A stretch of 64,000 bases of DNA from Proteobacteria bacterium UBA2363 (GCA_002344355.1 DDTN01000019.1:229789-293788); one strand, 5' to 3'; shown: positions 9,175 to 19,316, counted from the first letter of the stretch. Numbers and translations are program-made. Notes: a model not told the origin generated them from the letters alone.

Positions 9175-9801
9175 ATGAGCAAGCAGGAACGCAAGTCCGC
9201 CGCCAAGGCCATCGCCGACTCGGCGCAACAGATCTGGCTCGCCGGCCTGGGCGCCTTCGCCAAGGCGCAGGCCGAGGGTTCGCGGCTGTTCGACCAACTG
9301 ATCGTCGACGGCGCCGAACTGGAGAAGCGGACCCGCAAGTACACCCACGAGCACCTGGCCAGCCTGCGCGACCAGATGGAGGGCACGGTGCAGCGCCTGC
9401 GCAGCAGCGGCCAGGCCAGCATGAAGAAGATCCAGGGCCTGGTCGACGCGCGCGTCGCGCAGGCCGTGGAACGCATGGCGGTGCCCTCCCGGGAGGATTT
9501 CGAGACCCTGATGGCGCAGATGGAATCGATGCGCGCCCAGTTGCTGGCGACCCTGACCGGCGGCGATGGCGCGGCTGCGCCAGCGGCGGCGCCGGCCGCG
9601 GCACCGGCCCGCAAGTCGGCGCCGCGTTCGCCGGCCGCCAAGCCGGCGGCCGGCGCGGCACCCCGCAAGACGCCCGCCCGGAAGGCCGCGAAGAAGGCTG
9701 CGAAGAAGGCCGCAACCACGACCCCGGCGAAGAAGCCGGTCGCCGGATCGTCCGGAAAGTCCCCGCCGGTCCGCAGCAGCGCCAGGCGCCGCAGCCGGTA
9801 G
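9175..9801 (+). CDS. Phasin-family protein (PhaI/PhaF type)
   Basis: 208 residues from the ATG at 9175 (AGGAACG site 7 bases upstream). Residues 1-135 form an amphipathic helical phasin domain: IADSAQQIWLAGLGAFAKAQ, EGSRLFDQLIVDGAELEKRT, then VDARVAQAVERM...LMAQMESMRAQL. Residues 140-208 are an Ala/Pro/Lys-rich tail with AAKPA and KKAAKKAAK repeats, like the nucleoid-binding tail of PhaF or histone H1. Such proteins coat polyhydroxyalkanoate granules and can tether them to DNA. No pha synthase genes are in the window. The tail has the same style as the tail of the THX protein at 3.1 kb. Confidence 0.85.
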   Translation: MSKQERKSAAKAIADSAQQIWLAGLGAFAKAQAEGSRLFDQLIVDGAELEKRTRKYTHEHLASLRDQMEGTVQRLRSSGQASMKKIQGLVDARVAQAVERMAVPSREDFETLMAQMESMRAQLLATLTGGDGAAAPAAAPAAAPARKSAPRSPAAKPAAGAAPRKTPARKAAKKAAKKAATTTPAKKPVAGSSGKSPPVRSSARRRSR

Positions 9802-9898
9802 CGAGCCCGCGCGCCCAGCCCCGGCCGCGCGCCGGGTCCGGGCCGGACTCCGGCATCGGCGGCAGGGTTGCGTTCTGGCCCGGACCGCGGCGGCGCGG

Positions 9899-11314
9899 TC
9901 AGAGCGTGCGCCAGGCGGCCAGGGCCGCCGCGCGGCTCTCCTTCAGGTCGACGATCGGCCGCCGGTACGCACTGGCGGCGTCGATGCCGGCCTCGTCGAG
10001 CAGGCCGGGCGGCGCTTCCCAGGGACGCTGCAGCCAGCGCGCCGGCAGCCGTTCCAGTTCCGGCAGCCAGCGCCGGACATAGTCGCCGCGGGGATCGAAC
10101 CGCTCGCCCTGGCTGGCCGGGTTGAACACCCGGAAATAGGGCGCCGCGTCGGCACCGGACCCGGCGGTCCACTGCCAGCCCTGGGTGTTGTTGGCGAGGT
10201 CGGCGTCGACCAGGGTGTCCCAGAACCAGCGCGCCCCTTCCAGCCAGTGGATGCGCAGGTTCTTGGTCAGCAGCGAGGCCACCACCATGCGCACGCGGTT
10301 GTGCATCCAGCCGCAGTGCCAGAGCTGGCGCATGCCGGCGTCGACCAGGGGAATGCCGGTGCGGCCGCGCTGCCAGGCGGCCAGGTCGCGGTCGGACGTC
10401 CGCCAGGGAAAGGCCTCGAAGCGCGGGTTCAACGGCGCCGTCGGGGTGTCGGGGAAATGGTGCAGCAGGTGGTGGGAGAACTCGCGCCAGCCGAGCTCGC
10501 GGACGAACACCTCGGTGCCCTCGTCGTCGCCGCCGCGCCGGCGCGCCTCGGACAGGGCGCGGCGCGGCGAGAGCTCGCCGAAGTGCAGGTGCGGCGACAG
10601 CCGCGAGGTCCCGTCCTGGTCGGGACGGTCCCTGGCATCGGCATAGTCCGCCGCGCCTTGCGAGAGGAATCCGGCGAGCCGTGCCTGCGCGCCCTGCTCG
10701 CCTGGCGCCCAGAGATCCGCGAACCCGGCGTCCCAGCCGATCCGCGGCAGCAGGCCCAGGCTGGCGACCGGCACGCCCGCCGGCGGTCGTGGCGGTCCCG
10801 GCAGGGAGGTCGGCGCCGGCAGCGGGGCCAGCGGATCCAGGCGCGCGCGCAGGTTGCGCCAGAACGGCGTGAACACCCGGTACGGGTCGCCCTGGCCGGT
10901 CGCGATCTCCCAGGGCTCGGCCAGCAGCGCGCCATTGAGGCTTTCCGCGTGCAGGCCGGCGGCGCGCAGTTCGCGCTTGATCGCGGTGTCGCGCGCGACC
11001 ACCGCGGGCTCGTAGCGGCGGTGCCAGTAGACCGCCCCTGCCCCGCTCTCCCGGGCGAGCGCCAGCAGCGTCTCGAGGCTGGCGCCTGCGCGCACCACCA
11101 GGCCCGACCCCAGTCGCCGGAGGTCGGCGTCCAGCGACAGCAGGGAATGATGCAGCCACCACCGCGAGGCCGCGCCCGGCGCCCAGGGCGCCTCCTCGTC
11201 GGGCGCGTGGACGTACACCGGCAGCACGGCATGGCCGGCACGCAGGGCCGCATGCAGGGCCGGATGGTCGTCCAGGCGCAGGTCGCGGCGGAACCAGACC
11301 AGGGCTAGGCTCAT
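9899..11314 (-). CDS. phrB: Deoxyribodipyrimidine photolyase (CPD type)
   Basis: 471 residues, class I photolyase size. The N-terminal antenna domain begins MSLALVWFRRDLRLDDHPAL. The C-terminal FAD-binding domain carries TSRLSPHLHFGELSPR, ELGWREFSHHLLHHFP, WHCGWMHNRVRMVVASLLTKNL and NNTQGWQWTAGSGADAAPYF, which hold the FAD and the electron-transfer tryptophans. It repairs cyclobutane pyrimidine dimers with blue light. The start at 11314 is set by the family N-terminus; the frame is open 20 codons further. A different photolyase (12723-14303) lies nearby on the same strand, with a plus-strand protease between. Confidence 0.95.
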   Translation of the reverse strand: MSLALVWFRRDLRLDDHPALHAALRAGHAVLPVYVHAPDEEAPWAPGAASRWWLHHSLLSLDADLRRLGSGLVVRAGASLETLLALARESGAGAVYWHRRYEPAVVARDTAIKRELRAAGLHAESLNGALLAEPWEIATGQGDPYRVFTPFWRNLRARLDPLAPLPAPTSLPGPPRPPAGVPVASLGLLPRIGWDAGFADLWAPGEQGAQARLAGFLSQGAADYADARDRPDQDGTSRLSPHLHFGELSPRRALSEARRRGGDDEGTEVFVRELGWREFSHHLLHHFPDTPTAPLNPRFEAFPWRTSDRDLAAWQRGRTGIPLVDAGMRQLWHCGWMHNRVRMVVASLLTKNLRIHWLEGARWFWDTLVDADLANNTQGWQWTAGSGADAAPYFRVFNPASQGERFDPRGDYVRRWLPELERLPARWLQRPWEAPPGLLDEAGIDAASAYRRPIVDLKESRAAALAAWRTL

Positions 11315-11432
11315 CGGGATCGCTCGTCGGCTATGGCCTGATGGTCGCGGTCCTGGCGTCAGGACCCCGTGCACGGACGTGAGGAGCGGACTGTATTACC
11401 CTCACCGGCATTCATCCGGGGAGGACCGATCG

Positions 11433-12665
11433 ATGACTGCACGAATCCACCTGTCCGCCGTCCTTGCGCTGGCGGCGACCGCGCCGGTCGTCGCCGCGGA
11501 CACGGCGCCGGCGGCGTGGCGCCTGGGCGCCGCCCTCGCCTCGACCGAGCTGGCCTCGCCGGCCGCCAGGCACGGCCACCGTATCGAACTGGCGAGCGAG
11601 GCCCTGGCCGCCGATCGCCTGCGCCTGCCGCTGCCCGGCGGCGACGTGGTGGTGCGGCGGGTCGACCACCAGCAGCGTGCCGGAGGCGCCCTGTGGCGCG
11701 GCCACGTGGAGGGCGATCCCGACCATGTCGCCACCCTGACCCTGCACCACGGCGCGCTCGCCGGCCTGGTCTCGCTGGCCGATGCGACCTGGGAGATCGT
11801 CCCGGCCGGCGACGGCCTGGCCGACCTGCTGGCGATCGACCCTGCCGCGTTTCCCGAGTGCGCCGGCGGCGTGCCGGTGCCGACCAGCGACGAGACGCCC
11901 GCGGAAGCCGAGCTGGGGGGGCCGTCGCCCTTCCTCGACCGCTTCGACGACATCGACGTGATCATCTTCTACACCGCGGCCGCCCGTGCCGGCGCCGGCG
12001 GCGAGGCGCAGATCCAGGCCACCGCCCAGGCCGCGGTCGACAACGCCAACACCGCGTTCGCGCAGAGCGCCCTGCCGCACCGGTTCCGGCTGGTGGCGGC
12101 GCTGGAGCTGGCGTTCACCGAAAGCGGCAACGCCAGTACCGACCTGTCGGCGTTCCGCGCCAACGCCACCGCCAACGCGGCCCGCGACGCCTTCCTGGCC
12201 GACCAGGCCGGCCTGCTGGTGGAGAACGGCGGTGGCGGCTGCGGCATCGGCTACCTGATGACCAACGTCGGGCCGGGCTTCGCGCCGAATGCCTTCCAGG
12301 TGACGGCGCGGAGCTGCGCGGTCGGCAACCTGACCTACGCCCACGAGCACGGCCACAACATGGGCATGGCGCACAACCCGGAGAACGCCGGCAGCGCCGC
12401 CTACCCCTATTCCTACGGCCACTGGTACACGGGAACCGCCGCCACCCCGGCGAACGAGCGGTTCCGCACCGTGATGTCCTATTCCAACCCCTGCACCAAC
12501 GGCTGCACCCGGCGCCCGTACTGGTCGAACCCGGACATCAGCTACATGGGCACGCCGACCGGCATCGCCGACCAGCGCGACAACGCCCGCAACATGCGCA
12601 ACGTCGGGCCGGTGGTCGCCAACTGGCGGACCAAGACGATCCTGCGCTTCGGCTTCGAGGACTGA
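11433..12665 (+). CDS. Secreted reprolysin-like zinc metalloprotease (metzincin)
   Basis: 410 residues from the ATG at 11433, with a GGGGAGG site 7 bases upstream. Signal peptide about 1-24 (LALAATAPVVAA); propeptide-like region to about 165; catalytic domain from about residue 175 (DDIDVIIFYTAAAR). Zinc site HEHGHNMGMAH gives His304, Glu305, His308, Gly311 and His314 (HExxHxxGxxH), followed by a Met-turn in VMSYSNPC. This is the metzincin/M12-type peptidase fold, secreted and presumably proteolytic. The last residues LRFGFED resemble short FxxGFE-like C-termini I associate with secreted proteins of this bacterial group; that comparison is from memory. It is a single-gene unit between two convergent or divergent photolyase genes. 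Confidence 0.87.
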   Translation: MTARIHLSAVLALAATAPVVAADTAPAAWRLGAALASTELASPAARHGHRIELASEALAADRLRLPLPGGDVVVRRVDHQQRAGGALWRGHVEGDPDHVATLTLHHGALAGLVSLADATWEIVPAGDGLADLLAIDPAAFPECAGGVPVPTSDETPAEAELGGPSPFLDRFDDIDVIIFYTAAARAGAGGEAQIQATAQAAVDNANTAFAQSALPHRFRLVAALELAFTESGNASTDLSAFRANATANAARDAFLADQAGLLVENGGGGCGIGYLMTNVGPGFAPNAFQVTARSCAVGNLTYAHEHGHNMGMAHNPENAGSAAYPYSYGHWYTGTAATPANERFRTVMSYSNPCTNGCTRRPYWSNPDISYMGTPTGIADQRDNARNMRNVGPVVANWRTKTILRFGFED

Positions 12666-12722
12666 GCCGCGCGCGCGGGCCCGGCGCCCGGCGGCAGGGG
12701 CGCCGGCCGGCCGGCGCGGCGC

Positions 12723-14303
12723 TCAGCGCGCGCCGGACCCGGACACCGCAGGTCCGGCCCCGTACCGCGCGCGCAGCTCGGCCGCGTGGTCCCGGATCGC
12801 CGCCAGCGCCTGCGGCGCCAGACGGTCCAGTGCCCGCCACTGAAGCGCCGTGCGCGGATGGCCGGCGAAGCGCTGCCGGTGGCGGTCCAGGAAATCCCAG
12901 TAGAGCGTGGTGAACGGGCAGGCGTCCGCGCCCTCGGCGCGTTCCGGCCGGTAACGGCAGCCCTGGCAGTGGTTGCCCATGCGCTGCAGGTAGCGACCGC
13001 TGGCGACATAGGGCTTGGAGCCCAGCAGGCCGCCGTCGGCGTGCTGGCCCATGCCCAGGGTGTTGGGCAGCTCCACCCACTCGACGGCGTCGACGTGCAT
13101 GGCCAGGAACCATTCGTGCACCTGCCGGGGCCGCACGCCGAGCAGCAGCGCGAACAGGCCGGTCACCATCAGCCGCTGGATGTGGTGGTTGTAGCCGTGG
13201 CGCAGGAGCTGGCCGAGCGCGTCGCGAAGGCAGGCCAGGTCGGTGTCGCCGGTCCAGTAGAACGCCGGAAGGCCGGCCTCGGCGCCCAGCGCGTTCATCT
13301 CCAGGTAGCCGGGCATGCGCAGCCAGTAGATGCCGCGCACGTACTCGCGCCAGCCGATCACCTGGCGGACGAAACCCTCGACCGAGGCCAGCGGCGCGGC
13401 CCCGGACCGCCACGCCGACAGCGCCGCCTCGACAACGGCGCGCGGGTCGAGCAGCTTGAGGTTCATCGCCGCCGACAGGCGGGCGTGGTAGAGCCAGGGT
13501 TCGCCCTGCCACATCGCGTCCTGGAAGGGCCCGAACGCCGGCAGTCGATGGCGCACGAAATCGTCCAGCGCCTGGCGTGCCTGGCCGGGGGTCACCGGCC
13601 AGTCGAACGCCGAGAGTTCGCCGGGATGGTCGGGGAAGCGCTGCGCCACCTCGTCCAGCACCGCCCGGGTCAGGGCATCGGGCGGGAACGCCAGCGGCGC
13701 CTGCAGCAGGCCCGGACCCTCGCGCCCGAAACTGCGCCGGTTGTCGGCGTCGAAGTTCCAGCGGCCGCCCTCGGGGGCGCCCGCGGCATCGACCAGGATG
13801 CCCAGGCGCCGGCGCTGCCAGCGGTAGAAGTGTTCCATGACCAGGCCGCGCCGGCCGCGCGCCCAGTCGGCGAACTCGCCGGGCTCGACCAGGAAGTGCG
13901 GGTCCTCGCGCCAGGCCAGCGCGATGCCGGCCCGCGCGCAGGTCGCGGCGAGGGCCGCCATGACGCCGTGCTCGCCGGGCCGGCAGCCGACCACGCGCGC
14001 CGGCGCCAGCGTTCCGAGGTCGACGGCGAGGGCCTCGTCCAGTCCCTGGTGGCCGGCATCGAGCGCCCGGTAATGCACGGTCCAGCCGCGCGCGCGCAGC
14101 GCGTCCCGGCAGTGCCGCATCGCCGACAGGAACAGGGCGATGCGGGCCTTGTGCGACCACACCCGCTGCGCCTCGCCGGCCGCCTCGGCCATCCACACGG
14201 CGTCGCGACCGGGATCGAAGTCGGCCAGCCAGGCCGCGTCGGGATCGAGCTGGTCGCCCAGCAGCAGGAACAGGCGCGCGGGGCGGGCATGCGGATCGGC
14301 CAT
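12723..14303 (-). CDS. Fe-S bacterial cryptochrome/photolyase (FeS-BCP, (6-4) type)
   Basis: 526 residues. The N-terminus RLFLLLGDQLDPDAAWL and the central HHIQRLMVTGLFALLLGVRP are those of the deoxyribodipyrimidine photolyase-related family whose Agrobacterium member PhrB repairs (6-4) photoproducts. Four cluster ligands are visible: Cys358 (LACLRDA), Cys446 and Cys449 (NHCQGC) and Cys462 (ACPF), with spacing identical to the [4Fe-4S] ligands known in PhrB. The flavin and ribolumazine chromophores of the family are expected but not shown by sequence alone. The start at 14303 is chosen from the family N-terminus; upstream ATGs in frame exist. Divergent from the alpha-2-macroglobulin gene by 105 bases. 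Confidence 0.92.
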   Translation of the reverse strand: MADPHARPARLFLLLGDQLDPDAAWLADFDPGRDAVWMAEAAGEAQRVWSHKARIALFLSAMRHCRDALRARGWTVHYRALDAGHQGLDEALAVDLGTLAPARVVGCRPGEHGVMAALAATCARAGIALAWREDPHFLVEPGEFADWARGRRGLVMEHFYRWQRRRLGILVDAAGAPEGGRWNFDADNRRSFGREGPGLLQAPLAFPPDALTRAVLDEVAQRFPDHPGELSAFDWPVTPGQARQALDDFVRHRLPAFGPFQDAMWQGEPWLYHARLSAAMNLKLLDPRAVVEAALSAWRSGAAPLASVEGFVRQVIGWREYVRGIYWLRMPGYLEMNALGAEAGLPAFYWTGDTDLACLRDALGQLLRHGYNHHIQRLMVTGLFALLLGVRPRQVHEWFLAMHVDAVEWVELPNTLGMGQHADGGLLGSKPYVASGRYLQRMGNHCQGCRYRPERAEGADACPFTTLYWDFLDRHRQRFAGHPRTALQWRALDRLAPQALAAIRDHAAELRARYGAGPAVSGSGAR

Positions 14304-14408
14304 CGGGCCAGGCTGCGCCAGGCCCCGTCGCGCCCGCGTGCAGGGCGGGCGCGGCCAGCGCGCGCCGCTATCATGCCGGCAACCACCCAACGACCCCGGA
14401 GAGTCGCG

Positions 14409-17400
14409 ATGAGATCGGCGCACCTGGCCTGGACCGCGACCGTGCTCCTGTTGCTGGCCGCCTGCGGCGGTCGCGACGCCGACCCCGAGCGTGCCGGCGC
14501 CGAAGCGCCGGAGCCGGCCACGCAGTGGCAGGCCCCCGCCGACGCCGGCGGCTTCCACATCGCGCGGATCGAGGGCTACACCCGCTGGGGCCGGCCCTCG
14601 CTGCGGCTGGTCGCCGCCGAGCCGCTGGCCCCGGCCCAGGACTTCGACCGCCTGCTCGACCTCGTCGACGCCGATGGCGCCCGCCCCAACGGCAGCTGGC
14701 AGCTGGAGGACGACAACCGCACCCTGACCTTCCCGTGGCTGGAGGCCGACCGCCGCTACCGTCTGCGGGTGGACCCGGCGCTGGCCGCCGCCAGCGGCGC
14801 CGGCCTGCCGGCGCCGCTAGAGGTCGAGGTCTACTCCGGCCCGCAGCCGCCGCTGCTGGGCTTCGCCAGCCAGGGCCACGTCCTGCCCGGCCGCGACAGC
14901 GCCGGGCTGCCGGTGGTCACCGTCAACGTCGCCGAGGCGGACGTCGAGTTCCTGCGCGTGCGCGAGTCGGCCCTGCCGGCCTTCCTGGCGAGCTGGCACC
15001 GCAACGGCCAGCGCGGCAGCTGGGAGATGGAACAGATCGCCGAGCTGGCCGACAGCGTCTGGTCGAGCCGCTTCGCCCTGCGTGCGGAACCGAACCGGCG
15101 CACCGTGAACCACATACCGGTCGACGGCCACGCGGCCCTGGCCGCGCCGGGCGCCTACTTCGCGGTGATGCGCGCGGCCGGCCGCTTCCAGGACACCTAT
15201 GCCACCGCCCTCTACTTCGTCAGCGACATCGGCGTGCACGCGCGCCAGCACCGCGACGGCCTGTTCGTGCACGTCGCCTCGCTGGCCAGCGGACGGCCGC
15301 TGGCCGGCGTCGAGCTGCGCCTGCTGGATGCCGGCGGCGGCAGCCTGGCCAGCGTCGAGAGCGACCGCGAAGGCAATGCCACCCTGGCCATGCGCCCTGC
15401 GCGCGAGCATCTGCTGCTGGCCCGCCACGGCAACGACCTTTCGCTGCTGCCGTTCGGCCAGCCGGCCCTCGACCTCAGCGCGTTCGACCTGCCCGCCGGC
15501 AACGCCAGCGCGCCGTCCTCGGTGTTCCTGTGGGCCGGACGCGACCTGTTCCGGCCCGGCGAGACCCTGCGCGTGCATGCCCTGGCGCGCGACGCCGACG
15601 GCCGGGCGATGGCGCCGGCACCGGTGTTCCTGCGCCTTCGGCAGCCCGACGGCCGCATCTACATGGAGCAGACGGTGCTGCCGGACGAGCTCGGTTACGC
15701 CAGCCTGGTGCGCGAGCTACCGGTCGAGGCGGCCACCGGGCGCTGGCGGCTGGAGGCGGCAGCAAGCCCGGAGGGCGATGCCGTCGGCATGCTCGCCCTG
15801 CGGGTCGAGGAGTTCCTGCCTGAACGGCTGAAGCTGGAGCTGGCGGCCCCGCCCGCCGCACCCGCCGGCCAGGCGCTGGCGCTGCGCGCCGAGTCGGCCT
15901 GGCTCTACGGGGCACCAGCGGCGGGCCTGCGGTTCCTGGCCGAACTCAGCTACGAGCATGCGCCGACCGGGCTGGACGGCCTGCCCGGCTTCCACTTCGG
16001 CGACCCGGGCCTGGCCCTGCCGGGCGCCGGCGATGCCGCCTTCGATGGCGCGCTGGACGCGGACGGCCGCACCGAACTGTCGCTGGCGCTGCCCGAGACC
16101 CTGCCCGCGACGACGCCGGTGGCGGTGTTCGCGCGCGGCAGCGTGTTCGAGCCGGGCGGCCGGGCGGTCAGCCGGACGGTCCGGCAACTGCGCTGGCCGG
16201 ACCAGGCGCTGCCCGGCGCCCGCCCCCTGTTCGACGTCGACGACGGCGCGCCGGCACGGGCGACGGTGGCCTTCGAGCTGGTCCTCGCCGATGCCGACGG
16301 CAGGCTTTCCGACGGCACGGTCCGGGCCCAGCTGCTGCGCGATGACCGCGAGGTCGTGTGGACGCACGACCTGGCGCTGGGTTGGCGCGCCGAATACACC
16401 TCGAACTGGCGGGCCGTCGGTCCGGCGCGCACGGTGTCGCTGTCGGCGCAGGCACCGGTGCGCTTCGAGGCGGAGCTCGACTGGGGCGATTACCGCCTCG
16501 AACTGACGCCGGAGGGCGCCGGCGCGCCGGCGACCCGGCTGGCCTTCCATGCCGGCTGGCGCGGCGACGACGGCAACCGCGGCGAGGCGGCGCGACCCGA
16601 CCGCGTCCGCATGACCCTGGACCGCACCGGCTACCGCGCCGGCGACCCCTTGCTGCTGACCCTGACGCCGCCGCATCCCGGTCCCGGCCTGCTGCTGGTG
16701 GAGGCCGGCGACACCCTGCTGCACAGCCAGCCGATCGACGCCGCAGCGGGCGCCCAGGTGCGCCTGACGGTGGCGCCCGAATGGGAGCGGCATGACGTCT
16801 ACCTGACCGCCCTGGTGTTCCGGCCGGGCTCGGCGCCGGAGAAGATCACGCCGAACCGCGCGCTGGGCATCGTCCACCTGCCGATCGCGCGCGAGGGCCG
16901 CCGGGTCGAGGTCAGCGCCAGCCTCCCGGACCGGGCGCGGCCGGGCGACACCGTGCGCGTGAAGCTGTCGGCGCCGGCGCTGGCCGGCAGCCGCGCCCGC
17001 GCCACCGTCGCCCTGGTCGACCAGGGCATCCTCAACATCACCCGCTACGGGGTGCCCGACGCCGGCGCGCACTTCTTCGCGCCGCGCCGCTACGCGGTCG
17101 ACGCCCACGACCTGTACGGCCGCGTCATCGAACACATCGACGGCCACCAGGCGCGCCTGCGCTACGGCGGCGACCTGGCGCTGGCGGTGCTGGCGCAGGC
17201 GCGACGGCCCACCGCGCGGGTCGCCACCGTCGACCTGTTCGACGGCCCGGTCGACCTCGACGCCGGCGGCCAGGCCGAGGTCGCCATCGATCTGCCCGAC
17301 TTCAACGGTCGCCTGCGACTGGCCGTGCTGGTGTTCGACGACCATCGCCACGGCCATGCCGAGGGCGCCATCGAGGTCCGCGCGCCCCTGGTCGCCGAGG

Positions 17401-19316
17401 TGTCCAGTCCGCGGGTGATGGCGCCGGGCGACAGCGCCGTGCTCAGCATCGACCTGCACAACCTCAGCGGCCAGCGGCAATCGCTGGCGCTGGTGGCGCG
17501 CGCCGAGCCGCCCCTGGCCCTCGCCGAAGGCAGCCAGCGGCTGGTGCTGGAGGACGGCGCCCGGCGCACCCTGTCGCTGCCGCTGCGGGCGCTCTCCGGC
17601 GAAGGCGTCGGGCGGATCGGGCTGTCGGTGCAGGGCGAGGGCATCGACCTGGAGCGCCGGTTCGAGCTGGTGGTGCGGCCGGGCTGGGCGCCGCTGCGCG
17701 ACGGCAGCCTCGAGCAGGTTCCGCCGGGCGGCCAGGTGCGCCTCGACCGCGGCGCGCTGGACGGCCTGTTCGAGGGCAGCGGACGGATCGGACTGGCGGT
17801 CTCGGCGCGGCCGCCGGTACCGTTCGCCAGCGCGGTCGACGGCCTGCTCGGCTATCCGTACGGCTGCCTGGAGCAGACCGTCTCGCGCGCCTTCCCGCTG
17901 GCCCTGCTGGACGCGCCGACCGGCGAGCGCATGGCCTTGCCGGCGCTGGCACCGACGGCGCGCCGGCGCGCGCTCGACGATGCCTTCGCACGGATCGGTG
18001 CGATGCAGCTGGGCAACGGCCATTTCGGCCTGTGGGCCGGCGAGGGCCAGGCGCAGACCCAGCTCACGCCGTTCGTCGCCGAGTTCCTGGTCGAGGCGCG
18101 CGAGGCCGGCGAGGCGATTCCCGAGCAGGTGCTGGAACGCGCGCTGACGCGCCTGGCCGAGGACCTGCTGGCCGGCGGCGACCGCTATTACGCCTACGAG
18201 AACGGCCAGGCGCTGCGCTTCGCGGTCCGCGCCCACGCCGGCTATGTCCTGGCGCGACTGGGCCGCGCGCCCCTGGGCACCCTGCGCGCCATGCTCGACC
18301 ACGAACGCGAGCAGGCCGGCAGCCTGCTGTCGCTGGTGCACCTGGGCCTGGCCCTGCACCTGCAGGGCGACCAGCGCCGCGGCCTGGCCACCGTGCAGTC
18401 GGCCCTGGCCGCGCCGCCGCGCCGGCCCGGCTGGCTGGGCGACTACGGCAGCGAACTGCGCGACCGGGCGCTGGCCCTGGCCCTGGTCGCCCGCCATGGC
18501 CTGGCGGTCGAGGCCGCCGAGGGCGAGCTGCTGGCCCTGGCCCGCGAGCTGGCGGCGCGCGACGGCCGCCGGGGCGGCATGGCCCTGACCACCCAGGAAC
18601 AGCTGGCCGTGTTCCGGCTCGGCCGGCAACTGCTGGCCGCCGACGCCGGACCGATGCGCGCCCGCCTGGTCCGCGGCGACCAGGCGTCGCCGGTCGCCGG
18701 GGCCGGACTGTGGACGGCGCTGTACGACGAGCGCGACCTGGCGGCCGGCATCGAGCTGCGCAACGAAGGCGATGGACCCTTGTGGCTGCTGCGCGAACGG
18801 GTCGGCACGCCGCTGTCGGCGCCTGCCGCCGACAGTGCCGGGATCGCCGTGCGGCGCGACTGGTTCACCCCGGATGGCCGCCCGTTCCGCGGCGGGGAGC
18901 TGCGCGAGGGCGACAGCCTGGTGGTCCGTCTCACCGTCGAGGCCCTCGAGCAGGTCGAGGACCTGGTGGTGGTCGACCCCCTGCCCGGCGGGCTGGAAGT
19001 GGAGAACCTCAACCTGCTCGATGCCCGGCTGCTGCAGACCCTGGTGATCGAAGGCCAGGCCCTGGCCGACCGGGGCGGCAGCGAGACGATCCGGCACGAG
19101 GAGTACCGCGACGACCGCTACAGCGCGGTGCTGCGCCTGTGGTCGGGTCAGACCGGCCAGCTCTGGTACGTGGTGCGCGCGGTGTCGCCGGGCGAGTACG
19201 CGGTGCCGCCGGTGCAGGCCGAGGACATGTACCGGCCCTGGCTGCGCGCGGTGGGCGCCGGCGGATCCCGGCTGCGGGTGCTGCCGCCGCAAGGACGCGG
19301 CCAGACCGGACCGTGA
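14409..19316 (+). CDS. Bacterial alpha-2-macroglobulin lipoprotein (YfhM type)
   Basis: 1635 residues, usual for the enterobacterial YfhM type. Lipoprotein signal: LLLLAAC with lipidated Cys19. MG-type beta domains run through the first 1000 residues, with a bait-region-like stretch between about 730 and 900. The thioester motif is intact: YPYGCLEQTVSRAFPL with Cys1153 and Gln1156, within an alpha/alpha-barrel TED domain (about 1120-1430). Known role: a periplasmic protease inhibitor that entraps invading proteases by a conformational snap. A TATCAT candidate -10 box lies at 14369. The last 4 bases overlap the GTG start of pbpC; the A2M-PbpC pairing is a known conserved neighbourhood linking protease defence with wall repair. 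Confidence 0.95.
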   Translation: MRSAHLAWTATVLLLLAACGGRDADPERAGAEAPEPATQWQAPADAGGFHIARIEGYTRWGRPSLRLVAAEPLAPAQDFDRLLDLVDADGARPNGSWQLEDDNRTLTFPWLEADRRYRLRVDPALAAASGAGLPAPLEVEVYSGPQPPLLGFASQGHVLPGRDSAGLPVVTVNVAEADVEFLRVRESALPAFLASWHRNGQRGSWEMEQIAELADSVWSSRFALRAEPNRRTVNHIPVDGHAALAAPGAYFAVMRAAGRFQDTYATALYFVSDIGVHARQHRDGLFVHVASLASGRPLAGVELRLLDAGGGSLASVESDREGNATLAMRPAREHLLLARHGNDLSLLPFGQPALDLSAFDLPAGNASAPSSVFLWAGRDLFRPGETLRVHALARDADGRAMAPAPVFLRLRQPDGRIYMEQTVLPDELGYASLVRELPVEAATGRWRLEAAASPEGDAVGMLALRVEEFLPERLKLELAAPPAAPAGQALALRAESAWLYGAPAAGLRFLAELSYEHAPTGLDGLPGFHFGDPGLALPGAGDAAFDGALDADGRTELSLALPETLPATTPVAVFARGSVFEPGGRAVSRTVRQLRWPDQALPGARPLFDVDDGAPARATVAFELVLADADGRLSDGTVRAQLLRDDREVVWTHDLALGWRAEYTSNWRAVGPARTVSLSAQAPVRFEAELDWGDYRLELTPEGAGAPATRLAFHAGWRGDDGNRGEAARPDRVRMTLDRTGYRAGDPLLLTLTPPHPGPGLLLVEAGDTLLHSQPIDAAAGAQVRLTVAPEWERHDVYLTALVFRPGSAPEKITPNRALGIVHLPIAREGRRVEVSASLPDRARPGDTVRVKLSAPALAGSRARATVALVDQGILNITRYGVPDAGAHFFAPRRYAVDAHDLYGRVIEHIDGHQARLRYGGDLALAVLAQARRPTARVATVDLFDGPVDLDAGGQAEVAIDLPDFNGRLRLAVLVFDDHRHGHAEGAIEVRAPLVAEVSSPRVMAPGDSAVLSIDLHNLSGQRQSLALVARAEPPLALAEGSQRLVLEDGARRTLSLPLRALSGEGVGRIGLSVQGEGIDLERRFELVVRPGWAPLRDGSLEQVPPGGQVRLDRGALDGLFEGSGRIGLAVSARPPVPFASAVDGLLGYPYGCLEQTVSRAFPLALLDAPTGERMALPALAPTARRRALDDAFARIGAMQLGNGHFGLWAGEGQAQTQLTPFVAEFLVEAREAGEAIPEQVLERALTRLAEDLLAGGDRYYAYENGQALRFAVRAHAGYVLARLGRAPLGTLRAMLDHEREQAGSLLSLVHLGLALHLQGDQRRGLATVQSALAAPPRRPGWLGDYGSELRDRALALALVARHGLAVEAAEGELLALARELAARDGRRGGMALTTQEQLAVFRLGRQLLAADAGPMRARLVRGDQASPVAGAGLWTALYDERDLAAGIELRNEGDGPLWLLRERVGTPLSAPAADSAGIAVRRDWFTPDGRPFRGGELREGDSLVVRLTVEALEQVEDLVVVDPLPGGLEVENLNLLDARLLQTLVIEGQALADRGGSETIRHEEYRDDRYSAVLRLWSGQTGQLWYVVRAVSPGEYAVPPVQAEDMYRPWLRAVGAGGSRLRVLPPQGRGQTGP

